From Thermomucor indicae-seudaticae (taxonomy: Eukaryota; Mucoromycota; Mucoromycetes; Mucorales; Lichtheimiaceae), in the NCBI GenBank assembly GCA_000787465.1, contig JSYX01000063.1, positions 1 through 64,000 of the forward strand: DNA of 64,000 nt, read 5' to 3'. The notes beneath the pieces were generated by a model that was given only the letters and a program-made list of their open reading frames with translations, was not told where the DNA came from and made no database searches. This document shows positions 10,150-21,343 of the stretch, piece by piece (position 1 is the stretch's first letter; the number at the start of each line of letters is the position of its first letter). A program made the position numbers and the translations under genes.

Positions 10150-11489
10150 TTAAGACATGAATCTTCTCTCTTCTGCCGAAGGATCCCATCGACCAGCTTT
10201 ATACGCCTGTTTACGGACAATCATGATACCTGATCCTCCATCGTTGTCACCAGTAAACCGTAAAACAACCGATAGCCCGCGTCGTCCTTTCTGCTCCCGG
10301 AAATGAAGAACTTGCTTCGCAAAACGGTATCGCTGGATTGAATCTCGCACAAGTTCTCTGTGTTCCAAGCATCGTTTGAGATACTGAAGTGGCAGACTAG
10401 CGTAGATGTGTGCCAGCTCTGTAGCACCCTGTCCATTCCTCTTGACCAGCGAAGAACATGCAGGTCTCTCGCGTAATCCCAGACATACTGATGGATCTCC
10501 TTCGCTATCATGATCTGTTTCAAATGCACCGAGTTGCGCTGGTAGCACGCTAACCAGATATTGCAGCACATGCTGATCGAGCACATCAACCCATCGCCGG
10601 TGAGGTACCGCGTGAATAACAGCTGCCATCCAGTAGAACACTGAGTTTTGGTTCAAGTTTTGCCCGAGCACATGCAATATCTGATTTTGTAGTTTCTCCA
10701 ATTCCAGCTCCTGCGCAGCTTCCAAAAGCTCGAGACACACCTGAGGTTTCTCGTTGGTAAGAAAGCTAATATCTTGCTGACTCAGTGGTCGATAAAGATG
10801 ACCGACAATGGTATGAAACGCTTCGGGCGAGACGCGCAGGTCGATTTCCAACATCGTTTGATGAGGCTGTCGGCCTACAAGACGACGGTAGAGCACGGGA
10901 GACCGGGACAGAATCAGTGAGTGCAAAGCATATGACTTTTGAAGAGCTGGTACAGTAACTGTAATATCAGAGAACAAGCCTGCGCGCGGTACAAATACGT
11001 TAAACAAGTCATCATTTTTTTATATCGCTGGCAGATTTCCGTCTCACCTTGTAGAAACCCGACATGGTATAGATAGTCGCAGTAACTTTGAGTGGGTTGC
11101 TCCGGTGAGGTTGCATACAGCTGTGGCGGTGGTGGAGGTGGTGGTTGGTGCGGCGTAGGAGGGGAAGGTCCGGATACAGCAACTTGAGCAGCAGCTGCAG
11201 CAGCTGCGGCTGCTGCTGCCGGGTGAACAGCTGCCATGGCCGGAGGCGGAGGAGGAGGACCCATTGATTGAAAATAGCCATGAGGTTGATGATGAGCGAT
11301 TGGACCTAATGGCATAGGCGGCATGGGCATGGGTATAGGTAGCTGAGGTGGACAAGGCGGAGAGCGACTGGTTCTCAAATGATGCGTTGTCGTAGTTCCA
11401 TTACTGCCATTGATGCCGTTCATGTAGATGGGTGAAGGCTTATATTGATCTCTGCTGGTAATTACAGGTGTTGGCATATCCTGAACCAT
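10150..11489 (-). CDS. BTB/POZ-domain protein with apparent frameshift in an A7 run
   Basis: Start ATG at 11489 (MVQDMPTPV). The first about 160 residues are low complexity: methionine/proline-rich, an alanine run of about 11, then a proline run. Next come QSYCDYLYHVGFLQGE and a basic KK just before the BTB fold. The BTB part lies in another frame: LFSDITVTVP, YALHSLILSRSPVLYRRLV, LYRPL; then a long helical region to the stop at 10150. No AG acceptor lies between the last in-frame stop and the BTB segment, and no in-frame ATG precedes it. One extra A in the seven-A run (10995-11001, coding strand) would join the frames. I read this as an assembly error or a recent lesion. BTB proteins usually act as dimerising adaptors, for example for Cullin-3; the exact role is unknown. 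Confidence 0.75.
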
Positions 11490-12139
11490 AACTTTTTTTG
11501 ACGGATAAATATGATACAATATACAGTTGACGTAAGCGTTATAGAGAGTAAATAGCAGGCGTTGTGTTGATGCAGATGTAAAAACTTCTTCCTGCCAGAT
11601 TACGCGCACAAACCGTCAAATGAATTATTTGACATTAGAATAGATGATCCGTTGAATTACCTTGTATTTACAGATAATTGAAGCCGGGTTGACTTCCTGA
11701 TAGCGATAGGAAAGCGCGTTGCAAAGCGGAGAAAGGGGAGAAGGGAGAAAGAAGACTGTACAAGAGCCCTAAAGCAGTATGAAACCAAAGTTTCGCGAGA
11801 ATCGAGTTTTGAAAGCTCGCTTAAGTTGTGTAGCAGTGCCAAGGATTTTTAGTGGTCGAAAATTTTGATGACGCTTTGACGCGAACACGAAGCACCCTTT
11901 TGCGTCTCCCGAGGCTTTTTCAGTGGATGGAGCCTTGAGAAACGTAAATACAGTATCATCCTCACGTTTTTTGTCCTTGTTTCGTGAGTCTCACTGACTT
12001 CTCTTTGGTCCTGACACGACGCAATCTTGTTTCGTTTCTCGCAAGACGCGTTGCGGGATTTTAAGTGAGCTGTCTTCGTTATGCTGCGGACTTGTTTTCG
12101 TTTTTCACCTTTCTGCGCTTGACGAGTCAATGGACTTCG
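11490..12139. promoter_or_regulatory. Divergent promoter region, BTB gene / MIS12
   Basis: 650 bp between the two start codons. It is rich in short AG/CT tracts near 11680-11760 and has no open frame of coding character. It presumably holds both promoters. Confidence 0.5.
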
Positions 12140-13097
12140 ATGTCTACGCAATACCCTAAACGATCGTTGCTACAACTGTATAATGACTCGGAATTCCTGG
12201 CGGAACACTTTGGGTTCTTGCCGATAGAAGTACTTGATGAGCTATATAACGCATACAATTTTGTCTTTTATCGTGCCAACGAAGCTCTTGAGACGTACAT
12301 CAAGTCGCTGTCGGCCGAGCCAGATCACGAAGTAGAAAAAGTATGCGACATTCGTAAGGAAAAGTGGGGTCTTGGACTAAATTTTCTTTTCACTGGTTAT
12401 TAGGCAGTTTCCCGGTTTGAAGCTTACGTCGAAAAGGTGTTGGACGAAAACTTTAATACTTTTCAACAGTACTTTTATGATAACATTTTGAAGTTGCCTC
12501 CGCATATCAACATTCCTTTGAAACATCACGAAGTAAGTGATTTACTGATAACTGGGGTCATTATCAAAGTCCAGGCGTTCATGTATACATGTAACAAGGG
12601 TTTGGACCTGGAATGTACAGAAGAACAGGAAGATTTAATTGATCAGGAACTTGAGAAAGCGCGACGAGCTGTACTGGCTGTATGTCACCCGCGTTTGATT
12701 TTATCTATCTGTATTGATGCTTATATTAACCCGGTATATATAGCAAAAAGCTTTCCGACACCTGTTGGAAAAGAAAATGAAGCAACTGCAGGAAGACAAA
12801 GATAAAAACTTCAAAGACTGGTATATATCGCAGATATTTGGAAATCATGGTAAGTAATGTAGCAGATGGTGCTCGCTGTCTTTCTTCTTTTCTGACCTTA
12901 GGCTGCTATTTTCAGCACAAAACGACACTGTAAAGTTTGTTGCCGAGCATTGTGCAATACTGACAGAAAAAGTTGAAGCGTTGGTACATAAAGTTGAACA
13001 AGAGAATGCTCTGCGTCCAGATTACCGCACTGGCTTACTGGCGAAAATTCTACAAGCAAAGTTGGATTATAACAGAAAATTACAAAAAAGTCAATGA
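12140..13097 (+). CDS. MIS12: Kinetochore protein MIS12 (Mtw1)
   Basis: Five exons, 12140-12340, 12404-12532, 12599-12679, 12744-12849 and 12916-13097, give 232 residues. The N-terminal signature LYNDSEFLAEHFGFLPIEV plus the helix LDELYNAYNFVFYRANEALE is the conserved head of the MIS12 family, with the typical GF-x-P turn. The rest is long helices with heptads (LEKARRAVLA, LLEKKMKQLQED, LTEKVEALVHKVEQEN), as expected for the rod of the MIND/Mis12 complex. That complex links CENP-C and CENP-U/Q on the inner kinetochore to NDC80 and KNL1. Length is close to the family norm of 200-300 residues. ATG 12140 is chosen because family similarity begins there; the frame is open further upstream. It is notable that a CENP-U-like gene lies 6 kb away. 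Confidence 0.9.
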
Positions 13098-13180
13098 ATA
13101 AGAATTATGGTAACGAGAGTTGAGATATGCTAAAATATAAGTTTTAAATGTAAATAACGAAGGGAAAAAACAGGGTATGG

Positions 13181-14237
13181 TTATTCAGTCGCAGTTGTGG
13201 ATTGCTTCAAGGTCAGTTCTCGTATCGCGTCTATCACTCTTGCTTGTTCATCAAGCTGCCAGTCGGCACTGTCGTCAGCGGCGTTCCCGTAATAAGGAGA
13301 GTGAGACGCGCGTACGCGACGAACTGAACCTGCTGATCCCTGATTCGGACGCACAACCGTTCGACGCGTTGTGCCGTTGCCTGACCTTAAACTGCCACCG
13401 CTCGTAACCTTGACCAACTTGTGCCATCCAGGACGAACTTCATCTACTCAGTGTTATTGCAAGAATATAGCGGGGCAAACCATTATCTTGAAACCTTACC
13501 GACAAGGACAACATCTGGATCCTTATAACCAAGCTTTCGGCGGCGAGCTCCTTTGTTTTCCAACTTTTTCTGGAGCAGCGAGTCTTTTCGGCGTCGTCGC
13601 ATGGCCTACAATGGACTAAATGAGTAAAAGAGAAAGATTTCTTATCCAACCATACTGGGGCAAGTTACTTCATAGTTGTTCGAATAAATTGGTGGTATAT
13701 GAATGACACCAAAGTCTGGCTGTACGCAAAATGGGCAAACAGGCGATTGCAAAGGTAGACGAGAGGACCTGCGGAGACGCAAGAAACATCTAGTACAGAT
13801 GGGTTGACCGCAACACCGCGAATAATTGATGGATATCGGATAATACTATATGATTATCGTTTAATTAGCTACCTATGTTTTTCGACCTTTAATAATGTTG
13901 CGAAGAAACGGTTACCAGCAAACAGATTGGACATTCTGTTACGTCCTCATAGCGAGATAACCGAGCAAATGCTTTGGGAAGGAAAGGATTTCGGCTTATG
14001 AAGCAAGGTACGGATCGAACACTAGCCTTGTCAAAACAGGGAGCATCGGTCCATCCTTGTTCTATTTAGTACATGCGTTTTTTATTGTGCTTTTCTTCTT
14101 CTGTAACCTGTATAAAGAGGTGCAAGACGTCCTATCCGGACGAGCTTTTGCACCAGTTTGTGATCCACTTGATTGTCATCAAAGTCTTCGATCTCCATCG
14201 CGTCCAGATCTCGGCCTTTAGAGATCTTTACCCCCAT
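13181..14237 (-). CDS. SIP5-like RING-type zinc-finger protein
   Basis: Five exons on the minus strand, 14237-14108, 14061-13916, 13845-13669, 13605-13500 and 13443-13181, all phase-consistent, give 273 residues. The N-terminus MGVKISK has a glycine at position 2, so myristoylation is possible. It is followed by LVRIGRLAPLYT, which resembles the RRLAPFYKG block of fungal SIP5 homologues. The zinc finger is split across exons: ECPICLL joins YYPISINYSRCC, then QPICTRCFLRL and CPFC. The spacing and the SINYSRCC core match the SIP5 family, whose yeast member links Snf1 kinase to the phosphatase regulator Reg1. The C-terminal part is basic, then low complexity, ending in a short helix. It lies tail to tail with MIS12 (83 bp). 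Family confidence is good; function in this fungus is inferred. Confidence 0.82.
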
Positions 14238-14600
14238 GATCGTTGCAGGAAAAGAAGGCTATATGGAAAGAGTCCAGGTGCGCGTTGACCCAAGCTTTAA
14301 ATGACGTCCCGCGGAATAAAAAAATTCGCAAGGCCCAGTTTCCGAGAAACTTGAAAAGGCGTTCTATACCCAGAACCGCTCTATTGATTCACTTATTTAT
14401 TGAAACCGGGTGATAGCGCGAAAAAAAATTGGTTTATTACAGGATTTCGTATTATCATACGACAAAACCTGTTCAGTAGTGAATATGCCGAGCTCGTGAC
14501 ACAGCGGTGTGTCTGTAAGGTCTACTATAACTATCCACATTTACTGCGGTCTAACATTTTCGTATGCACAATTTCGGTAACAACACAGTCTTCTGAGGAA

Positions 14601-15026
14601 CTACACATGGACCATGTTGATATCTTCGTAGGTCCTTGGGAGCACAGAAACAGTTGTGCCAACTGACACAGGCACGTTGGCTATTCCACCCTTACTACGA
14701 TATTGGCCAGTGATTTTTTATCGCTTTTTCTTTCCTATCTTCTCACTTAGTCTTATGTCCATCTTTATCAACTCTTTTTGCGTGTGCTCTACGTACTTAT
14801 CTCTTGATCCCTCCATAGCATTTGCGGTTCTATGTGACATTAGGAACTTACCATCAAGTAAAGTATGCTCTCTTGTACTTCGGATAATGGCCTCAACTAC
14901 AAGAAAAGAAAATACGCTTGTTACGTAACTGAAGGCTGCCGTTTCACTTCTTTCTATGTAGATAATGGCCAATACCTCTTCCAGCAGAGCGCAAAGGTCG
15001 TGATAATCTACTGTCAGCTCTGTCAT
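14601..15026 (-). CDS. Possible small helical protein (unidentified)
   Basis: Two exons, 15026-14852 and 14680-14601, joined by a 171-nt intron with a canonical GTAAGT donor, give 84 residues. The first exon (MTELTVDYHDLCALLEEV...) is predicted helical with a FLVVEA segment. The second (VPVSVGTTVSVLPRTYEDI) looks like beta strands. An alternative model treats GTATTG...TTGTAG inside exon 1 as another intron. The FxVVEA helix is faintly reminiscent of the histone-fold protein CENP-X, but the rest does not fit, so no family is assigned. Confidence 0.35.
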
Positions 15027-15329
15027 CACAGAATATAACAACAGGTCACTTCATAGCAGATGATTGGAGCTTAGCTCAGATCAGACAGTGTGTATTCTGT
15101 AGCCCCTGATTCTGAAACTCAGCAACCGAATTGGAACATGGTGCGTAATGGTGACTACAATAACTCAGAACACAAAGTTAGGTAGTGAAACAGGTACAGT
15201 GTCTGCGCGATTTACGACAAACGTTTATTGCGGCTGGCATGCGGAAGATAGTTGTGAACTTCTAGAATATGTACGAAGGCCGGGTGTTCCACAGAACATT
15301 AAACTATGTTACTCGCATATTATTGCGTT

Positions 15330-15800
15330 TCCATCTCTTTCTCCAAAGAGCGAGATGAAGTGGAGCTTTTCCCCCTCTTCATTTTGGAAAGTGGAGATTT
15401 GGGTGAGAAGAAGAGGCGGCGTCTTGCCCCGCTTCCGTCCACCTTTTAAACAGTCAATTCAATACTGGAAGTATTAACCGCCACTCACCGGTAACAGGTG
15501 CCGGTTTGGTCCCCACCACAGCTGGAATACCCTTCGGGGGTCAGTGACGTATTACAATGGAGCGCAAAGGAAAAGTTATTTAACGATGATGTGCTACTCG
15601 AGGTGTACTTTGTATTGACTGAAAGCCAAGTTTCAGCACAAGGTAAGCAAATATATTCTTCATCCAACCGTTGAGTAGCGCAAAAGAACAAATCAAGTAA
15701 ACAGTATACTTGCTGCTTTCTACGTTTGGCTCACAGTCTTCGTTCAGCTCAAAGTACCCGTGGTTCTATAGCACATTTCAATTGAAAATAATAAAAACGT
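15330..15800 (+). CDS. Fragmentary coding signal, unidentified gene (exons unresolved)
   Basis: Two stretches read like protein. One, about 15340-15448, contains DEVELFPLFILESGDLG then a basic RRR. The other starts at about 15498 after a GGTAACAG acceptor and contains WSAKEKLFNDDVLLEV, ending at a GTAAGC donor near 15643. A possible last exon reaches a stop near 15780. A further candidate exon with CLRDLRQTFIAAG lies near 15205-15260. I could not find one consistent set of splice sites or a start codon, and no family was recognised. It is either a small multi-exon gene or a decaying one. Confidence 0.3.
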
Positions 15801-16122
15801 TATAAAAGCTGCTTGATCAAAATGCCGCCAATAGTCTTGCAACTTTGTCTCAATCATGCAATGGTCTTTGCGTACTCTGACAGTTATTACGCGGAGCAGG
15901 GACTGTACGTATACAGACAGATATAGCAACGACGATGACCTTTTCGTCTGTATGCTTACGTATGGCGCGAGTCACCTACGTGGACTCGGCAATGTTACGA
16001 AAACCTGCGAATTTCATCAAACACCAGTATTTGGGTTAGAAAAATTTCCTTGTCTCATTGCGGAGGGGGGCGATTTTTGCCCGAAGGAAACGGCATACAA
16101 AGGTGGTTTCCGTTGCGAAATC

Positions 16123-17713
16123 ATGGCTCCTACATCACCCTATTCCGACACTGTATCGTTATCGTCGTCCTCATCTTCCTCGTCTTCTTGGCACGGCGAT
16201 TCCATTGGCACATCGGCTTTTTTCTCACGGATCGCCGATACCGTCCGCGATAAAGTGGAAGCCAAAAAGCTAGAAATAAATGCCACCATGCAAGAGAAAC
16301 TGCCGGAATGGAAAATGCGGGGCGCAATGTATGGTAATCTTGCGCGCGAGACCGGTATTGAGTGGAGCCGGAAAGGCAAAGAAGCTGTTGACAGATGGAA
16401 AAAAGAGTTGGCAGAACGTGGTAATAATAACCTCGCTTATGGTTACATGAACCTTCTTGTTTGCTTAAAAGAAACAGACTCGCAAGGGACACGGCACGAT
16501 ACACTGACGGTTTTCGGCATGCCATTAAAAGAAGCAGTTGCGCTAACGAAAATAGACGAGGACGACAAATATCCAGCCGTGTTTCGGCGATGCATCGAAT
16601 ATTTGGAGGCTCACGGTAATGACTCTTCCTCTGTCTTTCTTTTTTGCCCCTCCTAAACCGACAGGTCACTTCTCTCCGCAGGTCTAAAGGAGATTGGGAT
16701 TTATCGAATACCCGGAAGTACCTCAGCCGTCAATAAGCTTCGAGCTGTTTTTGACACGGGTTAGTCGGTGATAAAGAGACAGAGAGAGATCTTTCCTTAC
16801 TTGAGGATGGATAGGCTCTGATTTGGACTTGGAAATCGTTCGACCGGACCCCCACGTCGTGGGTGCTTTACTGAAAATGTATCTTCGAGAATGTAAGAAA
16901 GCGTCCCATGGTTTTGATGCAATGCTGCGGCTCAAACCCTCCATCTTTCATAATAAAGTGCCTCAGCCCTTGATACCCGAGGAAATAGCTCGACAATACA
17001 ACAGTAGCGGTATTAGTGCCAGCGAGGATAATACAAGCAGACAAGCACTTACCGAAATGGATCCGTCCCTGATCACGTCTGCAGTCATCCAATCGGTTCG
17101 CTGCGTCACGGCCAACTTACCGGAACACAACCTTTCGCTGTTGCGTCGTCTGTGCGAGCATTTAAAGCACGTGGCAGATCACGAAAACGAAAACAGAATG
17201 TCAACTTCGAACCTTGCTGTGGTCTTTTTGCCCACACTAGGTATCAGTCGAATCATTTTTCACTGCATGGTGGACCATCATCGAGCGGTTTTTGCGCCAC
17301 CTGTGCCTACAAAACCGCGCCACATTCAATCATCTTATCGCCCGCAGCCATCGGAACCTGTGCTACGCAAACATCATCATCAGCCCAAGACGCGCTCCGA
17401 TACAGATATCATGGCTATCGCCAACAACAACAACCCTCATCGCGTTCCGCCAGCTAAACCGCATCGATCATCACCAACCGCAAAACCTGTCTCCTCCTCC
17501 GTTTCATCATCTACCGTACGTCTACAAATACCCCCTACTATACAGCCCATCACTACTTCTTCATTAAAACCTCGATCTAAATCAGTATCGACCCCGTCGA
17601 CACAACAGCCCATGTTACACCCTGCAGCGCCCTGGAGACGCGCGGGCGGCAAAGTGGAAGCGATTGGACGCCAATTTGAGTCCATATGGAACCAGAGTAA
17701 CAAGAATGCCTAG
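16123..17713 (+). CDS. RhoGAP-domain protein
   Basis: Three exons, 16123-16615, 16682-16759 and 16815-17713, give 489 residues. After a serine-rich N-terminus and a helical, charged region (residues about 40-105), the RhoGAP domain starts at VFGMPLKEAV (about residue 130). Its arginine finger is GIYRIPGS, read across the first intron, followed by TSNLAVVFLPTL near the end. RhoGAPs stimulate GTP hydrolysis by Rho-family GTPases at the membrane and so control actin, polarity and wall synthesis. The family pattern LxEIGIYRxxGS, including the catalytic Arg, is intact. The C-terminal about 150 residues are proline/serine/histidine-rich and disordered, suggesting SH3 or phosphorylation sites. The start MAPTSPY is chosen because the frame upstream is unconserved. 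The specific GTPase target cannot be told. Confidence 0.9.
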
Positions 17714-17908
17714 ATTCTTCATAGACAACACTCCCCTTCCCTCCCTCCTCTTCTCCCGCATCTCATCCAACATATACCGCTATCTTCATTGTATCTGCAC
17801 CCCGCCACTTCCATATCAATTATGTTGAATGAACATTTTATGCAAAAAAGGAATTAGAATGGATTAATGTAGAAATGTAAGCAAAAAAAGGGAAACTGTA
17901 CATGAAAT

Positions 17909-20900
17909 CTAAAGCAAGCTGGCTACACCGTCCACTACTCGCTGAGGGAAGTCGCGACATGTCTTCATATGTTCTACTATCTTTGCTGCCTTTTCTGGCT
18001 GGTCGTTCGCCAGATACGCTTTGACCATTGCTTCATATGTACTTGGTTCTCTGACCATATCTAAAGGCCCGTCTTTCTTGTCCGTCATTCGCTCCCATAC
18101 TTCTTCCACCTTGGCGAGATTGCCTTGTGCTCCGTAGCCGGTAATGAGCAGGTTCTCAATATATGCCCAGGACGATGTTCCGCTGTTGATCATCTCTTGA
18201 TACAGGTTCTCGGCAGCTGGCATGTCATTGTTTTCAATGTATGTGCTAAGCATGGCTTGATATACGGTTCGGTCGACCTTGATCTCTGTCTTTCGTAGCT
18301 CATTGTAACAGGCGACGGCAGATGCTACGTCCCGATGTAGACAGCCGTATGATTGAATCAATGTTGCATAATGCTCTGGTCCAGGTTGCAGTCCATGGCG
18401 TTTACTCATCTCCGTCAAAAACCGGTGTGCAGTAGGCATGTCGTATGGTGGTATATTCGCATACAGTTCCATCAAGAGTCTGTACGTGTGTGCTGTCGGC
18501 TTGAGATGATATTGCTGCGAAAGGTGATAATATTCGAGAGCTTTGTCACGGTTCGGTCGTTGCTGGACGTAGAATTGAATCATGTTGTTGAAAGGGCCAA
18601 TACGGGGAACGTAACCAGGCGATGAAATCATGTCCTGGAAGAAGCGTTCCGCTCTGCTTTCTGCTGTGCAACGAGTGCAAGCTGAGATGAGTGCAGCATA
18701 AGTAATCGAGTTGGGCTTGATATTGTTTTGCTTCATTTCATCGAAAATCTTCAGGACCAAATCGATCTTCCGGAACTTTGCCAGTTTCGAAAGGACGACA
18801 TTGTAAAAGTAAACTGTCGGACGCACACGGTTTGCCTTGGCTTCTTCATATATCTTGAGGGTGTCAGTTGGGTTGTCGTCCACCGTGGCATCGCTTACGC
18901 AGGCGATCAAGGCACCATAAGCATCGCCCTGAGGAACCATGTGTTGCTGTCGCATTTTCTCATGAAATTCGTTTGCTCGGGCAACATCATGCTCACGAGC
19001 AAACAAAAGGAGCATGTTGTTGTAAAGCTTGTGCTGCATTCTGTATTTCCAATCCGCATCAGACACGCGACTGATAGGCCCCTCAACCAAATCATATATC
19101 TTTCTGACCGCGTCAAATCTGCCTGTCCGCAGTGCCCGTTGCATTACATTGTTCAGCGCCGGCGCAGTCGGGAGTTTGCCTCGTTGGATGATGTTGTTGT
19201 TCAGAACGTCAAGCACTCCGTCAAAGTCGTCCTGGCTTGCCTTGACCATGAGATCGCTGGATCCATCCACAGATTCGATTGTACTAGTTGTATCATACTT
19301 TCCTTGGTTTTCCGTCTTGACGCGCAAAGTTTCACTGTCCTCATTCCACTTTTTGAGCGCCTCAACATCCCCTTTCCTCTGAAACTTAGCCGCGACTCGG
19401 CCATAGAAGCTCTGGTTCGGAATTATATCTAAGCTCTTCAAATCGTGCAGTATGTCAAATATCAGAGACGTGAATTCCTCGTGTGATTTCGTTGCCTTGA
19501 TCACCGCATCCGTCAGAGTCGCAAAAGTCCTTGAACTGGCATCTTGAGCAAATCTTTTCCACTGGTCCTCATTTTGCTTTGCTGCTCTGTAAAAGTCGAC
19601 AATGGCCTCAGCTGCAGGAGTGGAAAGAGGGACACCATATGCCGCGATGAAGTTAGTTACCGAGACAGCAACACTAAGGTCTTTTGAATCTCGAGCAAGA
19701 TCCATGGCCAGTTGACCGACAGGGCTGTCTGTAGTAATGAATAGCTCCTGCGCATATTGGTTGGTCATTAACTTGTATGTCTCTTCGGCCTTCTTGAAAT
19801 CGTTCACGTCGACAAATGCATAAACCACCTGTCTCATCATATTTTGATCCAAGAAGAAGCCATATTTCTTCATATCCATTGCAATCTCTAAAGCGCGGTC
19901 AGGCATCTTGTGGCTGCGGAAGAAGCATACATAATCGGCGAATCCACCATATTCTTTGGACACGTCCAGTTGCACCAAGCGCTTGTACACTTCACTAGCC
20001 TTTTCACCATCGTTCAAGCGGCAATACATGCTCAACATAGCACCATAGGTCCTTGCGTTAGGCTTTGGAAGACTCTCAGTCTGCTCCAGCTTGCGGACCA
20101 GTCTCTCCACGAATTCCACATTGTTGTTCTGGGCTGCATGGGTGATGATACGATTATACGGAGTAATGGTCACCTTGACACCATCCCTGACCATCAAGTT
20201 CTCCACAATGTCCAATGCCTTTTCAATATCGCCGAATTCCACATGAGCAGTGACAAGGGCATTATAGACTGGCGCAGAATCATGCTTTGGCAAATCCTTG
20301 CAAACAGCCTTGTATTCTTGAAAGCACTCACGGACAGCTGCGAGGTCGCCCGCATTGCCAAACAAGGTGATCAGCAAAGAAAAGGTGGTTGCATCCGGGT
20401 TGACATGCTTTGCCTTCTCCAGCTGTTCGTAAATGTACAGCGCATCCTTTGTCTGCCCCATGGTCGTCAGGTTATACAGCAGCGTATTGTACAGCTTGAC
20501 GTCAAACTCTTCTGTTTGCTGCTCTTTCACTGCGCGCTCGAATAAGGCCACAGCCTGCTCCATGTTGGACTCGCTTTCGAGGTCGCTCAACTTGTGCTCC
20601 TTGGTCCCAAACCGATTTCCCCGACGACGAAGCATGTTGATCGTCCGGTGTACTTCTGCGTTGCGCATGCACAAGGATTTGATCAAAAGAGCGTACGAGT
20701 GCGACGTCGGCCGCACATCATTTTCAAGCATATCTTCATACACTTTCAACATGGGCGTCACTGGATGCTTGTCCTTGTGAACAACGCTGCTGGTACTGTT
20801 GTTATAACTCTTTGCTCTGTGCATCGAGCCGTACGCATCCAGGACCGCGTCGTAACTCTGCGTGGACATTCGAGCGCCGTTCGTACGGCCGGCCAAAAAC

Positions 20901-21343
20901 TCGGCCACCACCGTCTCAGGATCCTTTGTCCGCGCCGCCTCCAGAATCCTGGCGTTAATATCACCTGTAGCCTGTTCCTGTGCAGCTGCATCGTTATTGC
21001 TATCCGACAAGACAAGCTTTTGCTGTGCGGCTAATGTGTGATTGAATCTTGCTGGCGGGATCCTTGAAATCCGAACAAGGTGACGCACAGTCGGTTGAAG
21101 TACTGGCAAAGGACGCATAGGCGTCGTCGTCGTGTTGTCATCGTCTTGCTGCGATTGTTTATTCAGATGAGCTGACGCACGGCTCGTCGTATAAGACAGC
21201 TTTGCCGGCGACACATTGCGTCCTGAAATGTTGGAAAGAAATGCAGTCGATTTCGTCGTTCCATGAGCAGCTGCCCATTGCTTAGAAAAACCGCCCTGAC
21301 GAGCAATGTTGTGTAAAAATGAAGTTCCTTTCGCTCCATACAT
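17909..21343 (-). CDS. Pentatricopeptide-repeat (PPR) protein, probably mitochondrial
   Basis: Single exon of 1144 residues from ATG 21343. The first about 100 residues are rich in Arg, Ser, Ala and Thr, with few acids (GAKGTSFLHNIARQGGFSK), a plausible mitochondrial presequence. Much of the rest is a tandem array of about 35-residue helical hairpins of PPR type. Clear repeats include VTITPYNRIITHAAQNN, PNARTYGAMLSMYCRLNDG, IKPNSITYAALISACTR, LKPTAHTYRLLMELYAN and KVDRTVYQAMLSTYIENN. PPR proteins bind single-stranded RNA, mostly in mitochondria, and govern processing, stability or translation of organellar transcripts. Proteins of this size in fungi resemble Ppr/Crp-type translational activators, but RNA targets diverge fast and cannot be assigned. 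The absence of introns contrasts with its neighbours. It converges with the RhoGAP gene (195 bp between stops). Confidence 0.92.
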   Translation of the reverse strand: MYGAKGTSFLHNIARQGGFSKQWAAAHGTTKSTAFLSNISGRNVSPAKLSYTTSRASAHLNKQSQQDDDNTTTTPMRPLPVLQPTVRHLVRISRIPPARFNHTLAAQQKLVLSDSNNDAAAQEQATGDINARILEAARTKDPETVVAEFLAGRTNGARMSTQSYDAVLDAYGSMHRAKSYNNSTSSVVHKDKHPVTPMLKVYEDMLENDVRPTSHSYALLIKSLCMRNAEVHRTINMLRRRGNRFGTKEHKLSDLESESNMEQAVALFERAVKEQQTEEFDVKLYNTLLYNLTTMGQTKDALYIYEQLEKAKHVNPDATTFSLLITLFGNAGDLAAVRECFQEYKAVCKDLPKHDSAPVYNALVTAHVEFGDIEKALDIVENLMVRDGVKVTITPYNRIITHAAQNNNVEFVERLVRKLEQTESLPKPNARTYGAMLSMYCRLNDGEKASEVYKRLVQLDVSKEYGGFADYVCFFRSHKMPDRALEIAMDMKKYGFFLDQNMMRQVVYAFVDVNDFKKAEETYKLMTNQYAQELFITTDSPVGQLAMDLARDSKDLSVAVSVTNFIAAYGVPLSTPAAEAIVDFYRAAKQNEDQWKRFAQDASSRTFATLTDAVIKATKSHEEFTSLIFDILHDLKSLDIIPNQSFYGRVAAKFQRKGDVEALKKWNEDSETLRVKTENQGKYDTTSTIESVDGSSDLMVKASQDDFDGVLDVLNNNIIQRGKLPTAPALNNVMQRALRTGRFDAVRKIYDLVEGPISRVSDADWKYRMQHKLYNNMLLLFAREHDVARANEFHEKMRQQHMVPQGDAYGALIACVSDATVDDNPTDTLKIYEEAKANRVRPTVYFYNVVLSKLAKFRKIDLVLKIFDEMKQNNIKPNSITYAALISACTRCTAESRAERFFQDMISSPGYVPRIGPFNNMIQFYVQQRPNRDKALEYYHLSQQYHLKPTAHTYRLLMELYANIPPYDMPTAHRFLTEMSKRHGLQPGPEHYATLIQSYGCLHRDVASAVACYNELRKTEIKVDRTVYQAMLSTYIENNDMPAAENLYQEMINSGTSSWAYIENLLITGYGAQGNLAKVEEVWERMTDKKDGPLDMVREPSTYEAMVKAYLANDQPEKAAKIVEHMKTCRDFPQRVVDGVASLL

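Noticed and set aside
14400..14930. Two plus-strand open frames of about 90 codons
   Set aside because: They overlap a better minus-strand model, have no motifs and no start context.
14601..15026. CENP-X (MHF2) identity for the small minus-strand gene
   Set aside because: Only FLVVEA is similar; the conserved C-terminal LPQLLLDF-type end is missing.
18728..20545. Plus-strand frames of 200+ codons inside the PPR gene
   Set aside because: Shadows of the intronless PPR reading frame.
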